DNA of 64,000 bases. Source: Niveibacterium microcysteis. Its GTDB lineage: Bacteria; Pseudomonadota; Gammaproteobacteria; Burkholderiales; Rhodocyclaceae. Both the position numbers and the translations under genes were made by a program. The DNA lies in assembly GCF_017161445.1 (NCBI RefSeq), contig NZ_CP071060.1, positions 1,178,001 through 1,242,000 on the forward strand. Direction: 5' to 3'. How positions within the stretch are numbered: position 1 is the stretch's first letter; each line of letters begins with the position of its first letter. Below, piece after piece: positions 40,817 to 49,477 of this stretch. The notes under the pieces are model-generated. The model was given only the letters and a program-made list of their open reading frames with translations. It was not told where the DNA came from and did no database searches.

Positions 40817-43558
40817 ATGACCCTTATTTTCATGGCCCTGCTGCCCTGGTGTGCTGCACTGCTGGTGTCGCGTCTGCGCAACGGTGGCGCCGCCTTTGCA
40901 CTGGCAGCTTCGTCCGCTGTGGCGCTGCTGGCCCTCTTGGCAAAGACAGCTCCGGGGGTGCTTTCCGGCGCCCCGCTCAAGGTGGCCATCGAGTGGCTGC
41001 CCGCACTGGGCGTATCGGCGACCTTGCGGCTCGACGCCCTGGCATGGCTTTTCGCTGCGCTGGTGTGTGGCATCGGCGCGCTGGTCATGCTCTACGCCCG
41101 CTACTACCTTGCCGGTGACACACGCCTGCCGCGGTTCTTCGCGTTGCTGTGCGCGTTCATGGGGGCGATGCTGGGCGTCGTCCTTGCTGGCGACCTTGTG
41201 TTGCTGGCGTTGTTTTGGGAACTGACCAGCGTAGCGTCGTTCCTGCTGATTGCCTTCAATGCGCCCGATCGCGGCGCGGTCCGGGGCGCGCGGGTTTCCC
41301 TGTCGGTCACGGCGCTTGGCGGCGTGGCGTTGATGGCCGGTGTCGTGCTGATCGGGCGTGTGGTCGGCAGCTACGACCTCGACATCGTGCTGCGCAGCGG
41401 CGAACTGTTGCGGGCCGATGCTGCCTATCCGTGGATCCTCACCTGTGTGCTGCTGGCCGCATTCACGAAATCGGCGCAGTTTCCATTCCAGTTCTGGCTG
41501 GCGCGCGCGATGGCGGCGCCGACGCCAGTCTCGGCTTATCTGCATTCGGCCACGCTCGTAAAGGCCGGGATCTTCCTGCTTTTGCGCTTCTATCCGGCGC
41601 TGGCCGGCACGGAGGCTTGGTTTTTCGCTGTGAGTACGGTTGGCGCGACCACCTTGTTGCTGGGCGGCGTGGCTGCTGTCTTCCAGCATGACCTGAAGGG
41701 TCTGCTGGCGTATTCGACGATCAGCCATCTCGGACTCATCACCTTGTTGATCGGTTTTTCGGCCGATACCGCGATCGTTGCGGCGGTGTTCCATGTGATC
41801 AACCACGCGACCTTCAAGGCCTCGCTGTTCATGGCCGCAGGCATCGTGGATCACGAGTGCGGCACGCGCGATCTGCGCAAAGTGAACGGCCTTTGGCGCT
41901 ACATGCCGCTTACCGGCTCGCTGGCCATCGTCGCTGCGGCTGCCATGGCGGGCGTGCCTTTGCTCAACGGCTTCCTCTCGAAGGAGATGTTCTTTGGCGA
42001 GGCGTTGGCACTGGAAGGGCATGACCCCGTCGCCTTCTTCGCGCCACTGGCGGCGCTGCTGGCAGGGGCGGCCGGGGTGGCCTACTCATCTCGCTTCATC
42101 CACGATGTTTTCTTCAACGGCGAGCCGGTCGGCCTGCCGCGCACGCCGCACGAACCGCCGCTCTGGATGGCGCTGCCGGTCGCCATCCTCGTGGTGATCT
42201 GCGTCGCAGTCGGGTTTATGCCGCAACCCATCCTCGGCCAGCCGCTGGCTGCCGCCGCACGAGCTGCAATTGGTGGCTCGCTTCCCGAGTACTCGCTTGC
42301 GCTGTGGCATGGTTTCAACGCACCCCTGGCGATGAGCGCAGTGGCGCTGATTGCGGGCGTCGCGATCTACGCTGGCTTGATGCGTGGGCGCTGGTTGCAT
42401 GGCCAGGCTAACCCGACGCCGACCGGTTACCTCGCTTTTGAGCGCACCTTGCTGGCGTTTGCGCGCAGTGGGCGGATGTTGGTGCGGCAAATGCGGGGCG
42501 ACCGCCTGCGCCTGCAGATGGCCATCCTGGCGTTCGCCGCGGTGCTCGCGGCAGCTTTACCGCTGGTTTCAGGCGGTTTCGTTGCGCACTGGCCGGTCTT
42601 TTCCGGGGTGACCGTGACAGGCGCGTGGATGATCTGGACGGTCGGAATCGTTTTCGCCGTGGCTTCGGTGAGTACTCGAGTGCGGCCGGTCACGGTATTG
42701 CTGTTCTTGGGGGCGGTGGGCCTGGCTGTTGCGATTGCCTTTGCGGGCTTGTCGGCCCCTGATCTGGCGCTGACTCAATTGTTCGTTGAAGTCGCAACGG
42801 TGCTCTTGCTGCTGCTGGCTCTCGAACGCTTGCCGGTCGAGGCGCCAAGAGCGCGCCGACTCGCCGTCCGGTTGCGCTACATCGCGCTGGCCGCGGCAGG
42901 TGGCGGCGGCGCTGGCTGGCTGGCTTGGGAAGCGATGCAGCGCAAGCCCGAGGTCATATCCGACTATCACCTGACGCACGCCGTGAGCGGGGCTGGTGGC
43001 ACCAACGCGGTCAACGTGATCATCGTTGACTTCCGCGGCTTCGACACCCTGGGTGAGATTACCGTTCTGGCCGCAGCGGCGCTGATCGTGTGGGCCTTCC
43101 TGGCTCGCGAGCGGGCGGGCGTGCTGGGGCGCTTCCGCGGCTCATTCATGTTGCCGCTTGCGGTGCGGTTGCTCATGCCCTGCGTGGGCCTTGTTGCCGC
43201 CTACCTGTACCTGCGGGGCCACAACCTGCCTGGCGGTGGCTTTGTGGCTGGTTTGCTGTTGGCCATCGGCTTGGTGCTTGAGGCGCTTGCGCTCGGAACC
43301 TGGCGCTCGCCGCACGCACGGCCGGTGCGCTGGTTGGCATCCGGTCTGGCGATCGCGGGGCTGACCGGTGCGGCGAGTTTGCTGGTGGGCTATCCCTTCC
43401 TCACCAGCGCCTTTGGCCACCCGGTGTTGCCTTGGGTGGGCGAGGTTCCGCTTGCAAGCGCGGCAGCCTTCGATCTGGGGGTCATGGCTGTGGTGGTCGG
43501 CGCCACGCTGATGTTGATCCTGGCCTTTGCCTTTGGCCGCAAGGAGTCCGCCCGATGA
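40817..43558 (+). CDS. mrpA: Mrp Na+/H+ antiporter subunit A fused to subunit B
   Basis: 913 residues with about 20 or more transmembrane helices. The N-terminal two thirds are the NuoL-like proton-channel subunit: FALLCAFMGAMLGVVLAGDLVLLALFWELTSVASFLLI, AFTKSAQFPFQFWLARAMAAPTPVSAYLHSATLVKAG, LLAYSTISHLG. The last part adds the MbhE/DUF4040 region (LALTQLFVEVATVLLLLLALERLP) and an MnhB domain (VGLVAAYLYLRGHNLPGGGFVAGL). It is part of an inner-membrane complex exchanging Na+ or K+ for protons, used for pH and salt homeostasis. The stop overlaps mrpC (ATGA). Confidence 0.94.
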   Translation: MTLIFMALLPWCAALLVSRLRNGGAAFALAASSAVALLALLAKTAPGVLSGAPLKVAIEWLPALGVSATLRLDALAWLFAALVCGIGALVMLYARYYLAGDTRLPRFFALLCAFMGAMLGVVLAGDLVLLALFWELTSVASFLLIAFNAPDRGAVRGARVSLSVTALGGVALMAGVVLIGRVVGSYDLDIVLRSGELLRADAAYPWILTCVLLAAFTKSAQFPFQFWLARAMAAPTPVSAYLHSATLVKAGIFLLLRFYPALAGTEAWFFAVSTVGATTLLLGGVAAVFQHDLKGLLAYSTISHLGLITLLIGFSADTAIVAAVFHVINHATFKASLFMAAGIVDHECGTRDLRKVNGLWRYMPLTGSLAIVAAAAMAGVPLLNGFLSKEMFFGEALALEGHDPVAFFAPLAALLAGAAGVAYSSRFIHDVFFNGEPVGLPRTPHEPPLWMALPVAILVVICVAVGFMPQPILGQPLAAAARAAIGGSLPEYSLALWHGFNAPLAMSAVALIAGVAIYAGLMRGRWLHGQANPTPTGYLAFERTLLAFARSGRMLVRQMRGDRLRLQMAILAFAAVLAAALPLVSGGFVAHWPVFSGVTVTGAWMIWTVGIVFAVASVSTRVRPVTVLLFLGAVGLAVAIAFAGLSAPDLALTQLFVEVATVLLLLLALERLPVEAPRARRLAVRLRYIALAAAGGGGAGWLAWEAMQRKPEVISDYHLTHAVSGAGGTNAVNVIIVDFRGFDTLGEITVLAAAALIVWAFLARERAGVLGRFRGSFMLPLAVRLLMPCVGLVAAYLYLRGHNLPGGGFVAGLLLAIGLVLEALALGTWRSPHARPVRWLASGLAIAGLTGAASLLVGYPFLTSAFGHPVLPWVGEVPLASAAAFDLGVMAVVVGATLMLILAFAFGRKESAR

Positions 43559-43887
43559 CGCTTGAACTGATGCTTGCATCGGCAATCGCCGTGCTGGTCG
43601 CGTGCGCGCTGTATTGCCTGATGCGTGGCCGGGTGTTCGACATGATCGTGGGCATCACGCTGCTGTCCTACGGTGTGAACCTGTTCCTCTTTGCCATGGG
43701 GCGTCCGGCAGCCAACAAGCCGCCGATCGTGCCGGGACAGGGCGCCGTCACCCTGAGCGCGCATGTCGATCCGCTGCCACAGGCTTTGGTGCTGACAGCC
43801 ATCGTGATCGGGTTTGCGATGACCGCGTTGGTCGTGGCGCTCGCCATCAAACGCGCGCGGCCAAGTGCCGACGCGGCGGAGGGCTGA
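43555..43887 (+). CDS. mrpC: Mrp antiporter subunit C
   Basis: 110 residues, NuoK-like, with three transmembrane helices: LASAIAVLVACALYCLM, DMIVGITLLSYGVNLFLFAMG and LTAIVIGFAMTALVVALAI. The pattern DPLPQALVLTAIVIGFAMTA is characteristic of MnhC/MrpC. The ATG at 43555 overlaps the mrpA stop, giving translational coupling; an open frame runs further upstream but only inside mrpA. It is followed after 4 bases by mrpD. Confidence 0.93.
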   Translation: MTLELMLASAIAVLVACALYCLMRGRVFDMIVGITLLSYGVNLFLFAMGRPAANKPPIVPGQGAVTLSAHVDPLPQALVLTAIVIGFAMTALVVALAIKRARPSADAAEG

Positions 43888-43891
43888 GCCG

Positions 43892-45340
43892 GTGGCGTTT
43901 CTTTCCAGCGCCCATCTCACGATCGCGCCGGTCGCGTTGCCGCTGTTGTCGGCGATCCTGACACTCGCGCTGCCGCGTTTCGGCCGCACCTTGAGCCTGC
44001 TTGGTGCGCTGGCAACGCTCGCTGCCGCCATGGCACTCGTCACCCAGGCAGCATCCGGCAACGATGCGGTCTATCTGCTGGGCAACTGGCAAGCGCCATT
44101 CGGCATTGCGTTGCTCGCGGATCGGCTGAGCGCATGGGCCGTGCTGGCTACAGCGTGGGTGCTCTTTGGCGTGCTGGTGTTCATCGTCGGGGGAGACCAG
44201 GACCGCGCCGCGTTTACACACCCCTTGTTCCATGTGCTGTGGATGGGTGTCAACGGGGCTTTCCTGACTGCTGACGTCTTCAACCTCTTCGTGTTTTTCG
44301 AGGTCATGCTTGTTGGGTCGTACGGCTTAGCGCTGCTGGGTGCGGGGCCGCGCGAAGCGGGCGCGACCTTGCGTTACGTCGCGATCAATCTGGCCGGATC
44401 CGCGCTGTTCCTGATCGCTGCGGGCTTGCTCTACGGCGTTGCGGGGAGTTTGTCCTTTGCCGATCTAGCTCAGCGTTTGCCGGCGCTTGCGCCGGCCGAC
44501 CAGCCGCTCGCGCGCGCCGGTGCGGGCCTGTTGGCGGTGGTATTTCTGCTCAAGGCCGCGGCGCTGCCGCTCAGCGCCTGGCTTCCGCAAACCTATGGCC
44601 GGATCTCGCCGGTATCGGCGGCGGCGTTTACCTTGCTGACCAAGCTCGGCGCCTATTCGCTACTTCGCATCACGTCGCTCTGGGGTCCGGCGCTTGACGA
44701 CGGTAGCTTTTCGAACTGCGTGCTGCTCGCCGGTGTTGGCACGATGCTGTTGGCGGGTTTTGGGGCGCTTGCGAGCCTCTCGCTCACTCAAGTCGCTACA
44801 TGGGGTGTCCTTGGGTCGAGTGGGTTCTTGCTGATTGTCTTCAACGTCGGATCCTTGCAAACGCTTGCGGCAGGGTTGATGTACTTGCCTGCGAGCGCGG
44901 CCAGTGCCAGTGCGTTGTACCTGGTGGCGGATCTGCACGCCCGCGGCCGTCTCGGCAACGCAAAACTCTGGTTGCTCGCTGCTGCCGTGTGCGCTGGTGG
45001 GCTGCCGCCGGCCGCGTCGTTCCTTGCAAAGATCCAGGCGCTGCATGGGTTGCTGGCGTCCTCCGCCTTCGCGTGGGTTGCGGTCGCGTTGCTGCTGGCC
45101 AGTCTCATGCTGGTGATCGGTTTTGCCCGCGCCGGCCTGAGGGCTGCAGGTGCGGTGGGCGGGCCGGCGCACTGCGTCGAACGTCTAGCCTTGCTCTGGC
45201 TGTGTGGCGGTGTGGTGGCGCTCACCGTCTTTGCTGCGCCGGTGCAGCGATATGCCTTGGCCGCGGCAGCGGGGCTTGCCAGCCCGAACGCCTATGTTCG
45301 CGCTGTGCTTGGTGCCCGCCCCGTCGGGGTGATGCCGTGA
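43892..45340 (+). CDS. mrpD: Mrp antiporter subunit D
   Basis: 482 residues, NuoM/N-like, about 14 transmembrane helices. Features include FNLFVFFEVMLVGSYGLALLG (with the conserved channel Glu), FLLKAAALPLSAWLPQTYGRISPVSAAAFTLLTKLGAYSLLR (with the conserved Lys residues) and GGLPPAASFLAKIQAL. It is a proton-translocating subunit of the Mrp complex. The GTG at 43892 is the start that fits spacing after mrpC, with GGAGGG upstream. The stop overlaps mrpE. Confidence 0.93.
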   Translation: MAFLSSAHLTIAPVALPLLSAILTLALPRFGRTLSLLGALATLAAAMALVTQAASGNDAVYLLGNWQAPFGIALLADRLSAWAVLATAWVLFGVLVFIVGGDQDRAAFTHPLFHVLWMGVNGAFLTADVFNLFVFFEVMLVGSYGLALLGAGPREAGATLRYVAINLAGSALFLIAAGLLYGVAGSLSFADLAQRLPALAPADQPLARAGAGLLAVVFLLKAAALPLSAWLPQTYGRISPVSAAAFTLLTKLGAYSLLRITSLWGPALDDGSFSNCVLLAGVGTMLLAGFGALASLSLTQVATWGVLGSSGFLLIVFNVGSLQTLAAGLMYLPASAASASALYLVADLHARGRLGNAKLWLLAAAVCAGGLPPAASFLAKIQALHGLLASSAFAWVAVALLLASLMLVIGFARAGLRAAGAVGGPAHCVERLALLWLCGGVVALTVFAAPVQRYALAAAAGLASPNAYVRAVLGARPVGVMP

Positions 45341-45819
45341 CGGCCCGGCGCGTGTCGATCGCGTGGGTGATCGGCCTCTGGGCCGGCTGGCTGTTGCTGC
45401 AAGGCGACGCCTCCGTTGGCAACATGTTGCTCGGCCTTCCCTTGGCCTACCTGATTGCGTATTGGCTTGCCCCCAAGCGTGCGCTTCAATCGCGCATTCG
45501 GATCGTGCCCGTCATTCGGTTGATAGGTCGCGTGGCGTGGGACATTCCGGCGTCGAATCTCGCCGTGGCTTGGCTGGTCCTGACGCGCCCAGACCACCTG
45601 AAGCCCGCGTGGATCAGCGTGCCGCTCGCGTTGCCGGACGACGTGCGGGTGCAGGCATTGGCAGCGATCGTGTCGCTAACGCCGGGGACTTTGTCGGTCG
45701 ACTACGATGCCAAGATGGCGCGGCTCCAGGTGCATGTGCTGGATACCGACGACGCAGAAGCCGTGGCTCAGACGATCAAGACGCGCTATGAATCCTTGCT
45801 GCTGGAGATCTACGCATGA
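45337..45819 (+). CDS. mrpE: Mrp antiporter subunit E
   Basis: 160 residues. Two N-terminal hydrophobic segments (IAWVIGLWAGWLLL and NMLLGLPLAYLIAYWLA) are followed by the MnhE domain: DIPASNLAVAWLVL, then LKPAWISVPL, then ALAAIVSLTPGTLSVDY and LQVHVLD. It is required for assembly or activity of the complex. It begins with GTG overlapping the mrpD stop, and its own end overlaps mrpF by 4 bases. Confidence 0.93.
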   Translation: MTARRVSIAWVIGLWAGWLLLQGDASVGNMLLGLPLAYLIAYWLAPKRALQSRIRIVPVIRLIGRVAWDIPASNLAVAWLVLTRPDHLKPAWISVPLALPDDVRVQALAAIVSLTPGTLSVDYDAKMARLQVHVLDTDDAEAVAQTIKTRYESLLLEIYA

Positions 45820-46100
45820 CCGCACAGGTTCTGCCGTTCGCCGCGCTTGCCTATCTGCTTGCCCTGCTGCTCTGCGGTGTCCGTCTTCTGCGCGGGCCTG
45901 CGGCACACGACCGCGTGTTGGCACTTGATACGCTTTACGTTGTGGCGCTGTCGCTGATTGCAGTGCTCGGCATGACTTCGGGCAATCCGTTCAATTTCGA
46001 GGGCATGCTCGCCATCGCAATGCTTGGCTTTGTCGGCACCGTGACGGCGGCCCGTTATCTGATTCGTTCGCGGGGAGGGCGCGATGCCGATCTGGGCTGA
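45816..46100 (+). CDS. mrpF: Mrp antiporter subunit F
   Basis: 94 residues with three transmembrane helices and the MnhF motif RLLRGPAAHDRVLALDTL near residues 23-40. It has been linked in other bacteria to cation and bile-salt efflux as part of the Mrp complex. It overlaps mrpE at the start and mrpG at the end. Confidence 0.92.
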   Translation: MTAQVLPFAALAYLLALLLCGVRLLRGPAAHDRVLALDTLYVVALSLIAVLGMTSGNPFNFEGMLAIAMLGFVGTVTAARYLIRSRGGRDADLG

Positions 46101-46389
46101 TGCTATCGTCGCCGTGCTGTTGGTGGTGGGCGGCTTCGCTGCCTTGGTGGGGGCCTGGGGCCTCGTGCGGCTACCCGAGTTCATGCTGCGGCTGCATGCG
46201 CCGACGAAGGCGGCCACGCTTGGTGCCGGCTGCGCGTTGGCTGCGCTGGCAGTCCACTTTTACTTCCTTGATGGCCCGCTCAGCCTGCGCTACCTGATCC
46301 CGCTTGGCTTTGTCTTCATCACAGCGCCGGTCAGCGCTCACATGCTGGCGCGTGCGGCCTTGGCCGACGCCAGGCGCGACGACGCGTGA
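46084..46389 (+). CDS. mrpG: Mrp antiporter subunit G
   Basis: 101 residues, PhaG/MnhG type, with three helices. The signature GAWGLVRLPEFMLRLHAPTKAATLGAGCAL lies near residues 22-51, and a PVSAHMLARAAL motif lies near the end. Last gene of the six-gene mrp operon, overlapping mrpF by 17 bases. It is convergent with, and 4 bases from, the acyltransferase gene. Confidence 0.92.
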   Translation: MPIWADAIVAVLLVVGGFAALVGAWGLVRLPEFMLRLHAPTKAATLGAGCALAALAVHFYFLDGPLSLRYLIPLGFVFITAPVSAHMLARAALADARRDDA

Positions 46390-46393
46390 CCGC

Positions 46394-47152
46394 CTAACGC
46401 CCCGCCGCGGCGTAAGCCCGCGCTATCGACGCGTCTACGACGTCATACAGCGGCCGCATCATCGGCTTCAAGTCGCGTTTGATTACGGCCGGCCGCAGGT
46501 ATGACGGCACGCGTTTGCCGCGGTGTTCGATCGGTCCGCCGATCTGGCGGATATCGAAACCAATCCGCGCGAAGTGCATCGCCAGCCGAGGCTCGGTCAG
46601 CACGAACAAGTGGTCGATACCTTCCCGCAGCGAAATGACGACGCACGCGAGGTACAGACTCACCGGGATAAATGGGAAGCGAGGCGTTGCCCCGCCCGAG
46701 CGGAAGTCGTCGTCACTGATCGACACCGGCTTGTCCTGCTCATCTTTCCGGCGCCGGAAGTCGGAGACCACGGCCAATCTGGACACCTCGGCAATCGCCG
46801 AGCGGGGGAGTTCTGCCGGATCGATCACCGAGCGATCGAGCGTCGCCGCACAGTATTTCTCGAACGGGAGCGGCGCTGTCGGATCGTCCGGATTGGCCAG
46901 GATCATCCGAGTGCAGCCAACCGGCCGCGCATGCTCGCCGCGCGTCCGCAGTACGCAATGCAGGGACTGGGCGTCGTAGTCATCCGTCTCCTCACGGTTC
47001 GCCCGCTCGTCCTCGAAGTGCAGATCCTTGCAATACACCTCATGGCGAACGTAGAACGCCTCATGCCGAACCGCGTCGTCGAGCGCCGGAACGATCTCGA
47101 AATACTTGCTGAAGCTATCACCCAGATTGCCTGGAACCAGTTCGGCTGACAT
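46394..47152 (-). CDS. PEP-CTERM/exosortase system-associated acyltransferase
   Basis: 252 residues with an N-acyltransferase fold related to LuxI-type autoinducer synthases. It matches the exosortase-associated group (TIGR03694 type) by its N-terminal YFEIVPALDDAVRHEAFYVRHEVYCKDLHFE, then LRTRGEHARPVGCTRMIL, then ISRLAVVSDFRRR-like EVSRLAVVSDFRRR. Members occur only in genomes with exosortase loci. The product and substrate are unknown; acyl-homoserine-lactone synthesis should not be assumed. It is divergent from the ThiF gene, with 142 bases between them. Confidence 0.88.
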   Translation of the reverse strand: MSAELVPGNLGDSFSKYFEIVPALDDAVRHEAFYVRHEVYCKDLHFEDERANREETDDYDAQSLHCVLRTRGEHARPVGCTRMILANPDDPTAPLPFEKYCAATLDRSVIDPAELPRSAIAEVSRLAVVSDFRRRKDEQDKPVSISDDDFRSGGATPRFPFIPVSLYLACVVISLREGIDHLFVLTEPRLAMHFARIGFDIRQIGGPIEHRGKRVPSYLRPAVIKRDLKPMMRPLYDVVDASIARAYAAAGR

Positions 47153-47294
47153 CTTTGTCTCCGTGCCTGCGGAAGCTCTGTTGTGCCAATCGCCGGGCGT
47201 ATTGCCTTAATGCGCCGCTAACGTGAGGCTATGATGACGTGAGCGCCTATGTGCTTGCCGGCCTGTGCGGCTGATTACTTGAGGAGCGTCAGAA

Positions 47295-48173
47295 ATGAAT
47301 CAAAGTATGGCGTCAGGTTTTGATTACGACAACGCGTTCTCGCGCAACCTCGGCTGGACGACCGAAGCCGAGCAGGCTCGGTTGCGTGACGCGCGCGTTG
47401 CCGTCGCGGGTCTCGGAGGGGTCGGGGGCTTCCACGTCACGACGCTCGCGCGTCTTGGGGTCGGCAAGTTCTCGATCGCGGATTTCGACGCCTTCGACTA
47501 CCCGAACTTCAACCGTCAAGCCGGTGCCATGGTCAGCACCGTTGGTAAGCAGAAGGCGGAAGTCATCACTGCGATGACCAAGGACATCAACCCTGAGGCT
47601 GACATCCGCGTGTTTCCGAAGGGCGTCGATGAGTCGAACATCGAGGCCTTTCTGGACGGCGCCTCGGTCTATGTTGATGGCCTCGACTTCTTTGCCTTCA
47701 AGGCTCGCCAGCTCGCTTTCGCGACCTGCCACCGGCTCGGCATACCGGCAGTGACTGCTGCTCCGCTCGGGATGGGAACCTCAGTGCTGGTCTTCTTGCC
47801 GGGCGGCATGAGTTTTGAGGACTATTTTGGCTTCGAGGGGCGATCCGACACTGAAAAGGCGCTTCGCTTCCTGGTTGGGCTTGCCCCTCGTCGTTTGCAC
47901 AACGACTACCTGGTTGAGCCGAACCGAATCAGTCTCAAGGATCGCAAAGGGCCGTCCACCGTCATGGGTTGCATGCTGTGCGCTGGCGCCGCTGCAACCG
48001 AGACACTCAAGCTGATCCTCAATCGCGGCGGCGTCCGCGGCGCGCCGTGGGGTTATCACTTCGATGCCTACACCAACCGCTTGGTGCGCACCTGGCGACC
48101 CGGTGGGCATCGGAATCCCTTGCAGCGCATGGCGATCAGCATCGGCGCGCGCATGTTGGCCAAGTCCGCTTAG
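47295..48173 (+). CDS. ThiF/E1-like adenylyltransferase
   Basis: 292 residues. The Rossmann ATP site VAVAGLGGVGGFHVTTLARLGVGKFSIADFDAFDYPNFNRQ (about 36-75) contains the GxGGxG loop, the Asp after strand 2 and the Asn-x3-Arg of the E1/MoeB/ThiF family. These enzymes adenylate the C-terminus of a ubiquitin-like protein or another carboxylate. A single CxxC (GCMLCAG near 225) replaces the usual two zinc-binding CxxC pairs, so it is a divergent member. No ubiquitin-like partner is adjacent. It sits between two PEP-CTERM-associated genes. GAGGAGCG precedes the ATG by 8 bases. Confidence 0.85.
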   Translation: MNQSMASGFDYDNAFSRNLGWTTEAEQARLRDARVAVAGLGGVGGFHVTTLARLGVGKFSIADFDAFDYPNFNRQAGAMVSTVGKQKAEVITAMTKDINPEADIRVFPKGVDESNIEAFLDGASVYVDGLDFFAFKARQLAFATCHRLGIPAVTAAPLGMGTSVLVFLPGGMSFEDYFGFEGRSDTEKALRFLVGLAPRRLHNDYLVEPNRISLKDRKGPSTVMGCMLCAGAAATETLKLILNRGGVRGAPWGYHFDAYTNRLVRTWRPGGHRNPLQRMAISIGARMLAKSA

Positions 48174-48179
48174 CCTGCG

Positions 48180-48216
48180 ATCCGGTGGGTGTCGGCAGGC
48201 CTTACAGCCACCGGAT
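48180..48216 (+). terminator. Possible terminator of the ThiF gene
   Basis: A perfect 9-bp stem ATCCGGTGG (48180-48188) and CCACCGGAT (48208-48216) with a 19-nt loop, followed by TTG. It is plausible but weak because the T-tract is short. Confidence 0.4.
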
Positions 48217-48265
48217 TTGAAACTGAACGTGATCTGTCGTGCGCGGTTTTTGGGCTCTCTAAGTG

Positions 48266-48279
48266 TTTGATAAATCAAA
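48266..48279. promoter_or_regulatory. Palindrome upstream of the sigma-54 promoter
   Basis: TTTGAT-AA-ATCAAA, a perfect dyad centred about 34 bases before the -24 box at 48303. It could be an activator-binding site for PrsR or another enhancer-binding protein. Its position is closer than usual for such sites. Confidence 0.4.
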
Positions 48280-48302
48280 GAATCGCAAGATCGGCTAAAA
48301 CG

Positions 48303-48318
48303 TGGCACACCGGTTGCT
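48303..48318 (+). promoter_or_regulatory. Sigma-54 (-24/-12) promoter of the PEP-CTERM protein gene
   Basis: TGGCAC-ACCGG-TTGCT: the GG and GC dinucleotides are exactly 10 bases apart, and both half-sites match the sigma-54 consensus. Transcription would start about 12 bases on, about 50 bases before the ATG. Exosortase A systems are often controlled by the sensor/activator pair PrsK/PrsR with RpoN, which agrees with this site. Confidence 0.78.
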
Positions 48319-48378
48319 TATAGCTATTCGACGGGCGAACTGGCCCCGATCGATAGAGATAACTGAAAGGAAGCAACC

Positions 48379-49314
48379 GTGAAACTGACTAAGCTCTCAA
48401 AGATTGCTGCGTCGTTGGTGCTCGTCGGTGCGGCTGCGCAAGCGGTCGCGGGTCCGGTGTACATCAACCGTGGTGCAAGCATCTTCGGTGACGGCAAAAC
48501 CGGTGAAATCACTCAACTCGGTCTGACGGGTAGCCTTGCTACCTCGATCTACGAGCCGGTGGTTCCTGGCGGCCCGATTGGCCCCGGCGCCAAGATTTAC
48601 GATACCAACATCAAGTCGATCCTGAATAACTTTGGCGTGATCGGCAACACCACGGGGGCGTCGATCAACGGCACTCCGGGCGTAAATATCAAGGATACCG
48701 CTTCGTCCGGTCAGCGCAATATTGACGCGCTCAATCCGCTCGATCCGCTGACGGATGATACCGAGGGCTTCAACACCCCGGGTGGTTGGGGCATGAGCTT
48801 CAACTACTACTTCACCGGCGGTATTAGCGCTGGCGGCACGCCGTATTTCAACGGCGGTTACTTCGACCTGTTTTATGTGAGCGGCGATGCCAACAACGGC
48901 AAGCAGCTTCTGCACATGAAGGTGAATGACTCCGATATCGCAGCTGCGAACTTGGATATCCTTGGTACCTTCACGTTTGATTTCAATGGTGACGGCGACA
49001 TCACCGACGCGAACGAGACGGCTGATCCGTTCGTGGCTGGGTTCTGGAACGACATCCTGTCGGGCAAGACCTTTGCCGAAGTTGAAGGCGATAACGGAAT
49101 TCTGTCGTGGTCGCTTGATACCAACGTCGATCCGCCGATCCCGACGCCGTCGCAACTTCGTGCCTTCGTCGGTGCCGATGGTAAAACCCGCTATGTTCGC
49201 CAGTCGCAACTCGACTCGTCGATCGACTTCGAAGTTCCGGAGCCGGGCACGCTGTCGCTGCTGGGTCTGAGCATGCTCGGACTGGCTGCCGGTGCACGTC
49301 GGAAGATGAAGTAA
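48379..49314 (+). CDS. PEP-CTERM sorting-domain protein
   Basis: 311 residues. A signal peptide (LSKIAASLVLVGAAAQAVA) begins the protein. The C-terminus is a PEP-CTERM sorting signal: VPEPGTLSLLGLSMLGLAAGARRKMK, that is VPEP, a hydrophobic helix and a basic tail. The body is Gly/Asn-rich with a calcium-binding-like DFNGDGDITDANE loop near residue 205. It would be exported, cut by exosortase and anchored or released at the surface together with the exopolysaccharide. It is the only sorting substrate seen in the window and has its own sigma-54 promoter and terminator. Confidence 0.93.
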   Translation: MKLTKLSKIAASLVLVGAAAQAVAGPVYINRGASIFGDGKTGEITQLGLTGSLATSIYEPVVPGGPIGPGAKIYDTNIKSILNNFGVIGNTTGASINGTPGVNIKDTASSGQRNIDALNPLDPLTDDTEGFNTPGGWGMSFNYYFTGGISAGGTPYFNGGYFDLFYVSGDANNGKQLLHMKVNDSDIAAANLDILGTFTFDFNGDGDITDANETADPFVAGFWNDILSGKTFAEVEGDNGILSWSLDTNVDPPIPTPSQLRAFVGADGKTRYVRQSQLDSSIDFEVPEPGTLSLLGLSMLGLAAGARRKMK

Positions 49315-49335
49315 CAAGTAGCTTCGCATCAAGCA

Positions 49336-49371
49336 AAGCGGAACGGCCCGAAAGGGCCGTTCCGCTTTTTT
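49336..49371 (+). terminator. Intrinsic terminator after the PEP-CTERM gene
   Basis: A perfect 14-bp stem (49336-49349 and 49354-49367) with a GAAA tetraloop, followed by further Ts. It separates the PEP-CTERM gene from the exopolysaccharide operon. Confidence 0.95.
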
Positions 49372-49477
49372 GCGGTCGACAAACCGAACCGTGTCATTTT
49401 TGGCGCATCCACTGGCGGGGCTCGCGTACCATCGTTCAGGCGTTTGCGTGTTTGTGCTCGTTCATTGGGGGGTCGTC

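Noticed and set aside
47173-47190. Sigma-54 promoter for the acyltransferase gene
   Set aside because: TTGGCAC is followed by GC after nine, not ten, bases and would leave an 11-base leader. It is not convincing.
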